DNA of 64,000 nt from Nanobdellota archaeon (GCA_030648155.1 JAUSIK010000016.1:145944-209943), one strand, 5' to 3'; shown: positions 51,484 through 60,992, counted from the stretch's first letter. The notes: a model not told the origin generated them from the letters alone. Numbers and translations: made by a program.

Positions 51484-51520
51484 GAGAAGTTTGCAAAATT
51501 CAATAACAACAACCTTCTCT
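51483..51520. repeat. 38-base dispersed repeat with AGAGAAG/CTTCTCT stem, copy 2
   Basis: It has the same length, the same first 18 bases and the same last 7 bases as the copy at 15800-15837. Here it begins at the stop codon of the 50506 gene, so it lies in the 3' untranslated region. The 7-base end stem suggests a hairpin. The 13-base middle differs. Confidence 0.65.
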
Positions 51521-51524
51521 AACA

Positions 51525-51570
51525 AGAAATTTGAAAATTCTTCTCAAAATTTGGAATTATTCAAATTTCT
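51525..51570. terminator. Eleven-base inverted repeat between convergent genes
   Basis: AGAAATTTGAA (51525-51535) pairs with TTCAAATTTCT (51560-51570) across a 24-base loop. With the preceding repeat hairpin it fills the gap between genes converging from 50506 and 52588. A bidirectional transcript end is the simplest reading; no long U tract is present. Confidence 0.5.
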
Positions 51571-51571
51571 C

Positions 51572-52588
51572 TTAAGAATTTATTAAATCTAATATTTTTC
51601 TTTCTATTCCCGGATTAGCAGCACAAATCATATTTGTCCTTCCCTCATTTATTTTTCTTTCCCCTATATCTCTGCCGGAAAAATCAACTATGCTTGCTCC
51701 AGCGCCTATTAGTATTGAATAAGTAGGAATTGCATTTCCTAAGTGATTATTTAATATTACCCTGCCAACTCCTTGAGGCTCTAATTCTTTATACCCTAAT
51801 TGAGTTCTTAAGATATCACCAAATTCGCCATAAATCCTCCATAAATCAAAAGCGCCCCCTTCATTTCTATTGGATAACTTTTTATAAACTTTCAAAGCTA
51901 GTTCTTCTGTTTCTCTAGGGGCGGAATTTCTATCGAAACCCTGGAAAGCGTCGTACCCTATAATTCCTTGCGCAAGATTTTCTTGGGTTGACGTCGTGAG
52001 CAATACATGTTCATTTTTTTGATAATTAAACTTTTTATTTTCTAATTTTTCATAAGTCATGATCTTTCGATTAGGATTCTTTGTAAAAGCATTTGTTGGA
52101 AAAACATTATGTAAAGAAGGATTTCCATCTACTATTGCTGAATAAATAAAATCTTTTATTTGTAAATCTTCTATAGGTTTTTTAGTTGGCATTGTAAATG
52201 ATATTCCAAATCCCCATACCCCGTCATTGACCATTCTTAAAACATCTTGACTATTTCCCAGGCCTGCAAGTTTTATTGTTCCATCCACAGGATCCAGATA
52301 AACGTTCATTTTATCTTCCCCTTTGAGGCTCCCAATATCATAAAAACTATTTTTAGTTGGCTCAATAATAAGTCTTATTGGTATAGATAATTCTTCTGAA
52401 AGGGCTTCTAGACTTTTAATTGAAATTTTTTCGCCAATTGCGTCTACGTTCTTAGTCTTTTCACCTTTTAAGATAGAAGGACAAATGTCTGCTCTTTCTT
52501 TATAATTAAGCCCATTGATAGTATTTCTAACTTCCAAACCTATATTTAATCCTATTTCTCCTAAAATTTTTCCTAAAGAGGGCGCCAT
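51572..52588 (-). CDS. Inositol monophosphatase/FBPase-superfamily protein, large form
   Basis: The 338-residue protein has the metal-binding signature YLDPVDGTIKLAG (near residue 97), an IIEPTKNS acidic site before it, and a C-terminal GAGASIVDFSGRDIGE as in the inositol monophosphatase/FBPase fold. It is longer than inositol monophosphatases (about 260). A sugar phosphatase acting in nucleotide-sugar or polyol metabolism is likely; the substrate is unclear. CTTTATATATT is 26 bases upstream of the ATG on the - strand. Confidence 0.75.
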   Translation of the reverse strand: MAPSLGKILGEIGLNIGLEVRNTINGLNYKERADICPSILKGEKTKNVDAIGEKISIKSLEALSEELSIPIRLIIEPTKNSFYDIGSLKGEDKMNVYLDPVDGTIKLAGLGNSQDVLRMVNDGVWGFGISFTMPTKKPIEDLQIKDFIYSAIVDGNPSLHNVFPTNAFTKNPNRKIMTYEKLENKKFNYQKNEHVLLTTSTQENLAQGIIGYDAFQGFDRNSAPRETEELALKVYKKLSNRNEGGAFDLWRIYGEFGDILRTQLGYKELEPQGVGRVILNNHLGNAIPTYSILIGAGASIVDFSGRDIGERKINEGRTNMICAANPGIERKILDLINS

Positions 52589-52638
52589 AAATAGTGTTTT
52601 AAATGATAATATATAAAGATTGTTATTATAGACAATGA

Positions 52639-53763
52639 TTAATCTTCTAGAGACTTATTTTCATAAATAGCCCTTAAATCTATTCTCGGAGTCAGAAACT
52701 CTTTCTCAAACTTTTTAGGATTTGCAATTAGACTTGCGTTTATTCTCATTGAAGAATTAGGAAATTCTTTATCAAGGTTTTTCCAAAAATCAGGAAGTTT
52801 ATCTGTTAATTCGTACCCTTCCCAAATTATTGGATCCATAGTCCCATTCATCTTCGCCCATTCTGCCATTTTTTGAAGTCCAATAGACAAGGGAGTTTTA
52901 TCTTTATAGTCAAGAATTCTTTCAGACTTATCGGTTGTACAAAATGCGTGTTTAACTTCATGCCTTGGCGGCGTATATTGAGGTTTTATATTTGCACCCA
53001 TTGCTTTTAAAACTTCAGAGGTTAACTCATTAAGATTGTGGGCTTTTGAGGCTCCAAGGTTAATTATTTCATTTTGAGCTTTTTCAATAAAAGGTGCTTG
53101 TGCTATACATGGAACTATATCTGAAAAATATGAAAATGCCCTTGTCTGGAGCCCATCACCATAGATTAATGGTGATTTGCCTTGCATTATACGATTCATA
53201 AATATTCCAATAACATTTCTATAAGGATCACCTAGAAATTGCCTTTCACCGTAGACGTTATGAGGGCGAATTATTACATAGTTTAGGCCAAACATTTCAT
53301 GCGCTACCTTAAGATCTTGTTCTACCGCATATTTAGCGATTCCATATGGGTCTTCAGGAGAGGGCTTATGCGTTTCATCAAAAGGAGGATCTCCTGACCC
53401 ATAGACAGCCATTGAAGAAGTAAAAAGAAAACATTTAATTTTATTTTTAATAGAGGCATTAATTAAATTTACAGATCCTATTAAGTTATTGTTATAGTTA
53501 TAATTTCTAATAAAATGGGAGAGTCCTTCTGCTGCATAGGCTGCAAGATGATATACAATCTCTTGATCTCTCATTACTTCTTCAACAAGATCTTTGTCGG
53601 TTATAGAGCCTTGAATAAATCTAGCGTTCCTATTGACATTTTTAAGAAGACCGCCAGAAAGATCATCTAAAATAGTTACTTCGAATCCTTTTTCAATTAA
53701 ATGATCCACTAAATGGCTTCCAATAAAACCTGCACCCCCTGTTACTAACACTCTTTTGGGCAT
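52639..53763 (-). CDS. NAD-dependent nucleotide-sugar epimerase/dehydratase
   Basis: The 374-residue extended SDR protein has the NAD motif VTGGAGFIGSHLVDHL (residues 6-21), the catalytic Ser in LFTSSMAVYGSGD and YGIAKYAVE with Tyr and Lys. A substrate domain with RPHNVYGERQ follows. It is most like UDP-glucose 4-epimerases; the C-terminal part (300-374) is longer than usual. ACTTATTAAAC on the - strand is 27 bases upstream, so it does not depend on the 55348 gene. Confidence 0.87.
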   Translation of the reverse strand: MPKRVLVTGGAGFIGSHLVDHLIEKGFEVTILDDLSGGLLKNVNRNARFIQGSITDKDLVEEVMRDQEIVYHLAAYAAEGLSHFIRNYNYNNNLIGSVNLINASIKNKIKCFLFTSSMAVYGSGDPPFDETHKPSPEDPYGIAKYAVEQDLKVAHEMFGLNYVIIRPHNVYGERQFLGDPYRNVIGIFMNRIMQGKSPLIYGDGLQTRAFSYFSDIVPCIAQAPFIEKAQNEIINLGASKAHNLNELTSEVLKAMGANIKPQYTPPRHEVKHAFCTTDKSERILDYKDKTPLSIGLQKMAEWAKMNGTMDPIIWEGYELTDKLPDFWKNLDKEFPNSSMRINASLIANPKKFEKEFLTPRIDLRAIYENKSLED

Positions 53764-53794
53764 ATTTTAATGATGGTGATGGGGTTTAATAAGT

Positions 53795-55348
53795 TTACGA
53801 TTTATTTTGTTTCTTATAGATTACGAATACTGCCTGCTTTTTTTCTTCGTCTGCAAATATTGCTTGAAATGGGATCCAAGTATCTTGATTTGATTGCAAG
53901 TATTCACTTAAGAAATCTGGGTGTGCTTCAGGCTTATATGCATGATATACTAAATAATCCGCATCGATAGTATCCAAATCTGATGAATTTTTAGGAAAAC
54001 CTACATTTTGCCTATTTGCATAATAAATGGCATATGTTTCTAAACCAGAACTAATTATTACAGAGTCTTTTTCAGTGTTTTGATCAATCCATTCAAACCC
54101 CATTTTTGCCTGCAAGAACGTATCTCTTGCATTTCTAATATTTTTGTCTGCTAATGTCAAACCAGAATAAGCTCCAACAAGAAGGACTGCTAAGATTAAT
54201 ACTACTCCTGCTTGCTTCTGGTATTTATTTAAAATATCTGCAATGTACTCTACTCCTAAAGCTGAAAAAGATGCGAATGCGAGACTCAAAGGGAAAAGCC
54301 ATCTGTCTTCTGCTCCTTTGATATAAAATATAAAAAATGAGAAAAAGACAGCCAAAAACAATAAGTGAAGCAAATGACCTTTTAACCTATTATTTTTTGA
54401 AATAAATCCAAAACTCAATCCCAGCTGTAAAAGAGATACTATTAATCCTACTAGGAAAGTTAAACTAAGGAGTGTACCAAGATAATAGGACTGAATATAA
54501 CCTAATAAATTCCATGCAAAGCCTTTGCTAACTGCTTGAACATAATCGCTTCCAAGCAACGCTGGGAAAATATTCCCTTTAGTAAGATAATTATAAAGGA
54601 AGAATATTATCAGTGGAATTAATCCTGCCAATGCTGCTAACCATGCCTTTGAATCTTTAGCAAGCTTAACCTTTTTTGTTAATAGTAAGAATAAAAGGAA
54701 GACTAAATAGACAAGTCCGTCTGGATAACGAATTAATGCCACAATACCTGCCAATCCAAGAGAAATAGCGAAATACTTATAATTAAATTCCTCTTTAGTG
54801 GATTTTATAAAAAAGAAAATTCCTCCAAAAAGAAAAGCTAAAGACAGAATATGGGTAAGCATTCTTGACGTGTAAAACAAATGAACCCACATTACTGAAA
54901 AAATAAAGGCACTTAATAATCCATTTCTTTTACCATACAATTCTTTTCCTATTAAATAAACAAAAAAAACAGATAAAATAGAAGGAATTAAAAGCAAAAA
55001 GAATCTATTAAAAGCCTCTTCAAAGCCAATTCTCATTAATAGACTCCAAATTACTGGAAAAAGAGGCGGTCTAATTAGAGTTTCTCCGATAATTACTTCA
55101 CTTGAATCCCAAATATGAGTAATATAATTTTTGGCCATGCTTCCGTAGGCTGCCTCATCCCACCAAAAAGGCTGATCAAGAGTTAATGAGAAATAATAAA
55201 CTCTAACTATAAATGCAAATAACAAGATCCCAATTAAAAGAATATTATAGGGATCTTTAAGCCAAGTTTTTACTTTTTCTTTGCCTATTTGCGGTTTATT
55301 TTCTTTTTCAACATTAACCTGAAGAGAATTATCTAAAGCATCTTCCAT
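53795..55348 (-). CDS. GT39/GT83-type membrane glycosyltransferase
   Basis: The 517-residue protein has an N-terminal cytosolic tail of 28 residues, about 11 membrane helices and an extracytoplasmic C-terminal domain. The first outside loop has WWDEAAYGSMAKNYI, with the D-E pair of GT-C transferases using polyprenyl-phosphate sugars. SAFIFSVMWVHLFYTSRML is the second family motif. It likely adds one sugar to the surface glycan outside the membrane. A TATA element is about 29 bases upstream. Confidence 0.85.
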   Translation of the reverse strand: MEDALDNSLQVNVEKENKPQIGKEKVKTWLKDPYNILLIGILLFAFIVRVYYFSLTLDQPFWWDEAAYGSMAKNYITHIWDSSEVIIGETLIRPPLFPVIWSLLMRIGFEEAFNRFFLLLIPSILSVFFVYLIGKELYGKRNGLLSAFIFSVMWVHLFYTSRMLTHILSLAFLFGGIFFFIKSTKEEFNYKYFAISLGLAGIVALIRYPDGLVYLVFLLFLLLTKKVKLAKDSKAWLAALAGLIPLIIFFLYNYLTKGNIFPALLGSDYVQAVSKGFAWNLLGYIQSYYLGTLLSLTFLVGLIVSLLQLGLSFGFISKNNRLKGHLLHLLFLAVFFSFFIFYIKGAEDRWLFPLSLAFASFSALGVEYIADILNKYQKQAGVVLILAVLLVGAYSGLTLADKNIRNARDTFLQAKMGFEWIDQNTEKDSVIISSGLETYAIYYANRQNVGFPKNSSDLDTIDADYLVYHAYKPEAHPDFLSEYLQSNQDTWIPFQAIFADEEKKQAVFVIYKKQNKS

Positions 55349-55382
55349 CCTGAAACGTGGCTAGAAGGCTTTTTATTTATTG

Positions 55383-56258
55383 TTATTTAGTGCTTTCTAC
55401 TCTTTCCCATAGTTCTTCACGTGTTTTTTTCTTTAAATTGACATCCCTATAAATTGCGGCCCAAAGATATATTCTTGCAAGGAAGAGGTTTATTAACCAT
55501 ATTGCCTCTTTAAAACCAGAGGCATATTTAAAGAAATCAAAAAATCCTGCTGATTCTTTTCTGAAAGATCTAATCTCTACATTAAGCATTTTTTTAAGCT
55601 GGTTGTAACCTCCAGCACTTCTCTTCTTTTGTTTTATCCAATCTCTGAAATTATTTGGATACTTGACATAAACTTGAGACTTTTCTGAATATCCAATTTT
55701 GTAACCCTTTTCATAAATATAATGTGAAATATAACCGTCTTCGGATAATAAGTTTTCTGGCAGAATAGGAAATAAGGATTTCCTAATTGCAAAAAAATAG
55801 CCTGAACAGAAAAATCGCTTCTTTAACATTAATGCCTTTTTTCTTCTTTTATCTGCAATATTTGTAAGCAAGTATGCCCAGAACCCATATTTTTCATTTT
55901 TTGGATTTATAGATACAGGATTTCCTGAAACTGCCCCCACATTCTTATCAGAGAATGGTTTCATTAGATTATTAATTGCATTGGGCCCTACATGAACGTC
56001 TCCGTCTGTGAGGATTAGAATATCTCCATGAGCTTGCGAAATAGCCTTGTTTAGCGCTGCCGATTTTCCTCTTCCTAAATCTTTTACTATTTTTAACCCA
56101 GGATATTTTTTCATTAACTTTCTAGCAACAGAAAGTGTTTCTTTATCCGGAGCAGTAACTAAAAGCTCGGATTTTATTGGAAGTTGATCCCCTAAAGTGG
56201 ATATAGCCTTCCCTACAGTAGAGGGTTCTTTGAATGCAGTTATTATAGCGGTTATCAT
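55383..56258 (-). CDS. GT2 glycosyltransferase
   Basis: The 291-residue protein begins ITAIITAFKEPSTVGKAI and has GRGKSAALNKAIS, the D-x-D LTDGDVHVG and EDGYISHYIYEKGY as acceptor-side motif. QKKRSAGGYNQL is the late Q-x-x-R-W-like motif. A hydrophobic stretch at about 250-268 may touch the membrane. It overlaps the upstream Nudix gene by four bases (ATGA), which suggests that the two work on the same nucleotide sugar. Confidence 0.86.
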   Translation of the reverse strand: MITAIITAFKEPSTVGKAISTLGDQLPIKSELLVTAPDKETLSVARKLMKKYPGLKIVKDLGRGKSAALNKAISQAHGDILILTDGDVHVGPNAINNLMKPFSDKNVGAVSGNPVSINPKNEKYGFWAYLLTNIADKRRKKALMLKKRFFCSGYFFAIRKSLFPILPENLLSEDGYISHYIYEKGYKIGYSEKSQVYVKYPNNFRDWIKQKKRSAGGYNQLKKMLNVEIRSFRKESAGFFDFFKYASGFKEAIWLINLFLARIYLWAAIYRDVNLKKKTREELWERVESTK

Positions 56259-56782
56259 TTTGAATCAATAATTTTAAAAGATAATTCCAAAAAATCTTTT
56301 ACATAAGGATGGAGAGAATTTCTAAAGACTTCACCATAAGATGAAGAATTTATTATAAGAGGATTCTTATGCATACTATCAAGTTTTAGCTCGCCATAAC
56401 CTTGCGCGAAAAAGACTAAATTAAAAGTATCTGTCCCCTTTCCGTGATCAAAAGGATCTGTAGAAAAAGTTGTTCTTGCCTGGCCAATTAATTTTATATC
56501 CTTAATATTCAAAGAGCATTCTTCAAAAACTTTCTTTTTTAGAGAACCTTCTATAGACATGCCTCTTTGTACTCTGCCCCCAACCGGCCAGAGATTTTCC
56601 TTTGCAGGAAGATTATCTCTTGTAAGAAGCAATACACCCCCATTATAGAATATAAAAACATCATGGCATAATAGAATAGAACCTTTATGAGTTTCTATAA
56701 AACTTTCTAGGGGCATTTTATCTGAAATTAATTTAGAAAGATTTACATCTTCTCCGTTTTCCTTGTTGTATTCTGTTATCAT
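56255..56782 (-). CDS. GDP-mannose mannosyl hydrolase-like Nudix protein
   Basis: The 175-residue protein has NLWPVGGRVQRGMSIEG (near residue 65), which matches the GGRVQ box of GDP-mannose mannosyl hydrolases more than standard Nudix proteins. The usual G-x5-E-x7-R-E is altered (first Glu is Met, Arg-Glu is Lys-Lys) and only the final Glu-Glu remains. GMM enzymes hydrolyse GDP-sugars through a related altered box. Activity is uncertain. It is next to a GT4 and a GT2 gene, with a four-base overlap downstream. Confidence 0.72.
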   Translation of the reverse strand: MITEYNKENGEDVNLSKLISDKMPLESFIETHKGSILLCHDVFIFYNGGVLLLTRDNLPAKENLWPVGGRVQRGMSIEGSLKKKVFEECSLNIKDIKLIGQARTTFSTDPFDHGKGTDTFNLVFFAQGYGELKLDSMHKNPLIINSSSYGEVFRNSLHPYVKDFLELSFKIIDSK

Positions 56783-56784
56783 CT

Positions 56785-57918
56785 TTAATTTTTATAGATC
56801 TCCTCTGTTTTTTTTGATATTTTATCCCAATCGTAACTTTTTGCCTTTAGCAGGTTATTTGCTGAAATTTTTTTTCTCAATTTTTTATTTTTCAATAGCC
56901 CTATAATTTTATCTTTAAACATTTCAATATTCTCGTATGGAACCAAATAACCGTTTTTTACATCCTCCATTTCATAAGGAATTCCGTTTACAGGAGTAGC
57001 CACAACAGGAAGACCTGAAGCCATTGCTTCAAACAATGTTAGAGGAAGGCCTTCCCTATAACTGGGCATTACAAAAATATCTGCTGATTGATACATTTTT
57101 ATTATTTCTTCCCTATCGCGAGTGGCTTCTAGAAGAATTATCTTTTTTTCTTCTCCAATCATATCTATTACTTTTTGTTTTAATCCCTCATCAGGCCCCC
57201 TTATTACAAAAATTACATTTTTTCTTTCTTTCAAAATTAACTTTGCTATTTCTACGAATTTGTCAGGGCTTTTAGTAGGGCTTAATCTTCCAAAAAATAA
57301 AACCAAATCTCCTTTTATGTTATTATTTTTCTTAAAATCGTTACTCTTAATCTTCTTAAAAAAGTCTTTTGACATTCCGTTAGGCACCACTGAAATTTTA
57401 TCTTTAGATCCGCCGTATTTTTCTATAAAATCAAGCTCCCATGGAGTTATTGCTATAATGCGACTAGTCATTTTTATGGCTATTCTGCTGAAAATATTAT
57501 AGCTTATTAACATCCCTATTCTGCCTGGAACGGATCTATATGCATCTGACCAGGGACAATGAGTTGTATGAATATGCTTTGCTTTTGTAAATGTTGAGGC
57601 TATAGATGAAAGAACAAAATGAAAATGTCCAAAAAGATGAGAGTGGATTATGTCAAATCTTCCATCAACTAGGCGAGTTAAAACTGAGGGCCATATTGTT
57701 TCAAAATTTGCAACTCTAATAAGATGCCTGCATCTATGCACGTAAATATCATCGATTATTTCTTCTTTTTGTTTAATTCTTTGCTCCTTATCCCAATCTG
57801 GGGTAAATACATGGACTTCGTGGCCTAGTGCAACTTGTCTTTTTGCTAATTCCTCAACTACCTGCCCTACTCCACTGATAGCAGGCCTATATTCAGGGCA
57901 AACATGGGCAATTTTCAT
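56785..57918 (-). CDS. GT4 glycosyltransferase
   Basis: The 377-residue protein is a full GT-B enzyme. Its N-terminal part has CPEYRPAISGVGQVVEELAK (a glycine loop) and HSHLFGHFHF. The C-terminal nucleotide-binding half has VVPNGMSKDF, VLFFGRLSPTKSPDKF and the E-x7-E motif EGLPLTLFEAMASG. It uses a retaining mechanism. It sits two bases before the Nudix gene, so they form one unit. GCTTATAAAG lies 24 bases upstream of the ATG. Confidence 0.9.
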   Translation of the reverse strand: MKIAHVCPEYRPAISGVGQVVEELAKRQVALGHEVHVFTPDWDKEQRIKQKEEIIDDIYVHRCRHLIRVANFETIWPSVLTRLVDGRFDIIHSHLFGHFHFVLSSIASTFTKAKHIHTTHCPWSDAYRSVPGRIGMLISYNIFSRIAIKMTSRIIAITPWELDFIEKYGGSKDKISVVPNGMSKDFFKKIKSNDFKKNNNIKGDLVLFFGRLSPTKSPDKFVEIAKLILKERKNVIFVIRGPDEGLKQKVIDMIGEEKKIILLEATRDREEIIKMYQSADIFVMPSYREGLPLTLFEAMASGLPVVATPVNGIPYEMEDVKNGYLVPYENIEMFKDKIIGLLKNKKLRKKISANNLLKAKSYDWDKISKKTEEIYKN

Positions 57919-57953
57919 AATTTAGTTCCTTTTTTAATCTTTATAAGCATATA

Positions 57954-59660
57954 TTAGGTTTTTTTCAACAATGATTTTAATTTATTACGAATCTCCTCTT
58001 TAAACATATAATTAACGAGAGATTTTAAAATAAAATGATTTCTCATAGGAATTGCATGAAGCATTATTTTGTAAATATAACTATCAAAAATTAACTTTTT
58101 CTGATAAACTTTAGTATAAATCTCGAAAATAAAGTTAAGCTGAAGGGCTTTATCAAGAGTCTCTCCATTCATTTTATTTAAAGTAATATAGTTTAATTTG
58201 CTAAGTCTTTCTATATGCAGAAGAGGAATAGTTATGAATGCAGTATTATCTTCTGTAATAAAATCAATTTTCCCTTCATTTAGAAATATATCTTTGAAAA
58301 TTGATTTATTTTTTAAGAAGAAATCTTTTCTGACCATCAACTGGTTAATATTAAACAAGCCCTCGAACTCTTCTTTTTTAAGATTTTTCATTGATTTTAG
58401 ATTATTGAAAGTCATATAATTGCCTAATTTTTTTGAATAAACATAATAGCCACAACAACTTATTTCTTTTTTTGATTTCTCAAGAGAATATGCCTGCAGG
58501 TAGTTTTTGTATTCTGAGAAAGATACTGAATCTGTGGAGAAACTTATATAATTATAGTCTTTAAAAAAATCATCTCCTTTTTCTTCTTCAAAGAACTCTT
58601 TTTTTAAAGTTATATATTTTTTATTAATATTTGGAAGAGGTGCTCTTTTGAAAATTTTTTCTTCTTCTACAATATTACCAAAAAACTTTTTAAACAATTT
58701 AACAAAATCATTATCTTTTAAAGTTCTTTTATATGCATTTATAGCGATATTTTCTCTTTGCTTTTCATTTTTGAGATAATATTTTATTTTCTTTAACAGT
58801 TCTTCTTTACTATGAAACATTACAAGCTCCTTATTTTCCTTATAGTACTTTTTATATTCAGGAAAATAGTCGACTAATTGAAAAGAGTTACAGGCAGCTA
58901 TATCGAACACTCTACCTTTAAAATGAGGTACTCCTATATGATTTCTTGAAAAGCCTAAGTTTATTTTTGTTTCATTTACAACTTTTATAAAATCTTCAGT
59001 TGGGAGAGCTCCTTTGTATATCTCCTTAAACTGAGGATAATTATCCCATCCGTGTCCAAATAATTCTACATTTATTCCGTTTTTTAACAAAAACTCCAGA
59101 TATTCTACTCTTGAAGGCAGAGGATGACCAACAAAGGAAACTCCATATTTTTTCTTAACCTTTAATGGCTTAAAATTTTCTGTATTTGCACCTATTACAG
59201 GATAGGCGTTTTTTATTCCTTCTTTTTTGTAATAATCTATTTTATCTATCTGAGGTATAAGGGAATAATCCACAAATAAAGAATAATATCTTGATCTGTT
59301 CTCAAATCTTAAATCGTCATCGCCAAAGTGAACTATAGTTTTTGTATTAGGGGATAATTCATTTATTTTCTTTATAGTATCGATATTGACTTCATTAGAT
59401 TCTATTAAAAAAATGAAAAAATCAGGCTTTTTTTCTTCTATTATTTTATATAACTCTTCTTGCATTCTTTTTGAACCGTATTCTAACTTTCTTTTTCTTG
59501 GATCAAACGATATAACTTCTCCCATAAATCCCTTAAGAATAGTGCACCATTGATAAGGCCAGAACTCGCTATCCTCACATCCCCACATTGCTACAACGAT
59601 CTTTTTATTATTCAAGTTTCTCTCTGGTTTAGAATTTAAATAATTTAGTTTTTTGGCCAT
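57954..59660 (-). CDS. CgeB-like GT-B glycosyltransferase with C-terminal extension
   Basis: The 568-residue protein has a CgeB/DUF3880-like N-terminal part (30-170; VAMWGCEDSEFWPYQW, IVHFGDDDLRF) and a nucleotide-binding half with VSFVGHPLPSRVEYLEF, VELFGHGWDN and FKGRVFDIAACNSFQL. A 200-residue C-terminal extension (340-568) follows, of no recognised family and rich in Phe, Lys and Asn. It has its own TATA 26 bases upstream. It probably adds a sugar to a surface glycan. The extension could be a second transferase remnant or a binding domain. Confidence 0.78.
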   Translation of the reverse strand: MAKKLNYLNSKPERNLNNKKIVVAMWGCEDSEFWPYQWCTILKGFMGEVISFDPRKRKLEYGSKRMQEELYKIIEEKKPDFFIFLIESNEVNIDTIKKINELSPNTKTIVHFGDDDLRFENRSRYYSLFVDYSLIPQIDKIDYYKKEGIKNAYPVIGANTENFKPLKVKKKYGVSFVGHPLPSRVEYLEFLLKNGINVELFGHGWDNYPQFKEIYKGALPTEDFIKVVNETKINLGFSRNHIGVPHFKGRVFDIAACNSFQLVDYFPEYKKYYKENKELVMFHSKEELLKKIKYYLKNEKQRENIAINAYKRTLKDNDFVKLFKKFFGNIVEEEKIFKRAPLPNINKKYITLKKEFFEEEKGDDFFKDYNYISFSTDSVSFSEYKNYLQAYSLEKSKKEISCCGYYVYSKKLGNYMTFNNLKSMKNLKKEEFEGLFNINQLMVRKDFFLKNKSIFKDIFLNEGKIDFITEDNTAFITIPLLHIERLSKLNYITLNKMNGETLDKALQLNFIFEIYTKVYQKKLIFDSYIYKIMLHAIPMRNHFILKSLVNYMFKEEIRNKLKSLLKKT

Positions 59661-59678
59661 GTGATTTAAGGAAAAATT

Positions 59679-60800
59679 TTATTTAAATTTGCTAAAATAT
59701 TTATGTATTACTTCTGAAATATAATCAAGATCTTCTCTTGAAAGGAATTGATGTATTCCAAAATGCAGGCCGTTATCACCTACATATTCTGCCTCTGGAA
59801 AATCTCCTAATTTATGGTTCATAAATGCAAAAGCTTTGTGCTGTGTTGGTATGGATCCAAAATTTCTTTTGCACTTTATAGAATTACTCTCTAGATATTC
59901 ATACAATTCCTTATAATTATATTTTGGGTCTTTAAGAGTTATTGAAAAAGCATGAGGGCAGACTACTTCGTGTTTTTCTTCTAAATTAAAATATGCAAAT
60001 TTTTCCAGGTCTTTTAATTTATCTAAAAGATAATATAAGTTTTCTTTCCTTTTATTAAAAACTTCCCAGAATTTATCTACTGCTTCTAAACCTAGAGAAG
60101 CTTCCATGTCATTCATTTTAGAATTTAATCCGAAGCGAATATGATCAAAGTATAAACCTTCTCTGCCATGGGATCTAGTCGTCTTTAAAATATTGGCCAT
60201 TTTTTCGTTATTTGTAGAGACCATGCCCCCTTCACCACAGCAGATTAAATGAGCTACATAAAAACTAAAAGCAGACATATCTCCCCAGTGGCCCACAAAC
60301 TTATCTTTATACTTCGCACCATGAGCTTCACATGCATCTTCTATAACTATAAGATTATGTTTCTTAGCTATTTCCATTATTTTATCCATTTCACAAGGCT
60401 TACCCATGGTGTGAACAACCATTATTGCTCTTGTTTTTGGTGATATTTTTTCTTCAATTTTATTAGGATTGATATTAAGGGTATGTTTTTCTATATCTAC
60501 AAAAACAGGAGAAAATCCTGCTGCAAGAACCGCATTAGATGTTGCTATAAAAGACAACGCAGGGACAATAACTTCATCTCCTCTTTTCGCTCCGTATTCA
60601 TACAAAACAGCGCAGGCGTTTATATCTGCATCCGTTCCAGAACTCATTGCAACGTTATGCTTGTAGTCGAATATGTTTCCCCATTCTTTTTCAAATTCTG
60701 CCACTTTAGGCCCGCCAGAAGCCCAATTTGTTTCAACACAATGCAATAAATTCTTCTTAGCCTTCTCACCAATTTTTAATTCTCCAAATTCTATTCGCAT
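59679..60800 (-). CDS. DegT/DnrJ/EryC1-family PLP enzyme with His in place of the PLP lysine
   Basis: The 373-residue protein is a fold-type I sugar enzyme: N-terminal NWASGGPKVAEFEKEW, AMSSGTDADINAC, IVIEDACEAHG (PLP pyridine Asp) and SFYVAHLICCGEGG. In aminotransferases the position of H184 is the Schiff-base Lys. His at that place is known from the 3-dehydratases ColD and RfbH/E1, which remove a sugar C3 hydroxyl. The Fe-S cysteines of RfbH/E1 are absent, so ColD is the closer model. TATA CTTATAAAC is 26 bases upstream. Confidence 0.87.
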   Translation of the reverse strand: MRIEFGELKIGEKAKKNLLHCVETNWASGGPKVAEFEKEWGNIFDYKHNVAMSSGTDADINACAVLYEYGAKRGDEVIVPALSFIATSNAVLAAGFSPVFVDIEKHTLNINPNKIEEKISPKTRAIMVVHTMGKPCEMDKIMEIAKKHNLIVIEDACEAHGAKYKDKFVGHWGDMSAFSFYVAHLICCGEGGMVSTNNEKMANILKTTRSHGREGLYFDHIRFGLNSKMNDMEASLGLEAVDKFWEVFNKRKENLYYLLDKLKDLEKFAYFNLEEKHEVVCPHAFSITLKDPKYNYKELYEYLESNSIKCKRNFGSIPTQHKAFAFMNHKLGDFPEAEYVGDNGLHFGIHQFLSREDLDYISEVIHKYFSKFK

Positions 60801-60992
60801 TATTTTTTATGAAGCTTTAGGTTTATAAGTATTATGCAAGAAGATTACAGCCTGCAATATTTTTTTGAAAATCTATTCTCATGAAGTTTTGATATAAATT
60901 GTCTTATTAAAACTTTTCGTAAGTTTATTCTCTACTTTTCAAGATGACATTAATGTAATAAAACTTAAAAACATATCATGGTAAGGCAATAC

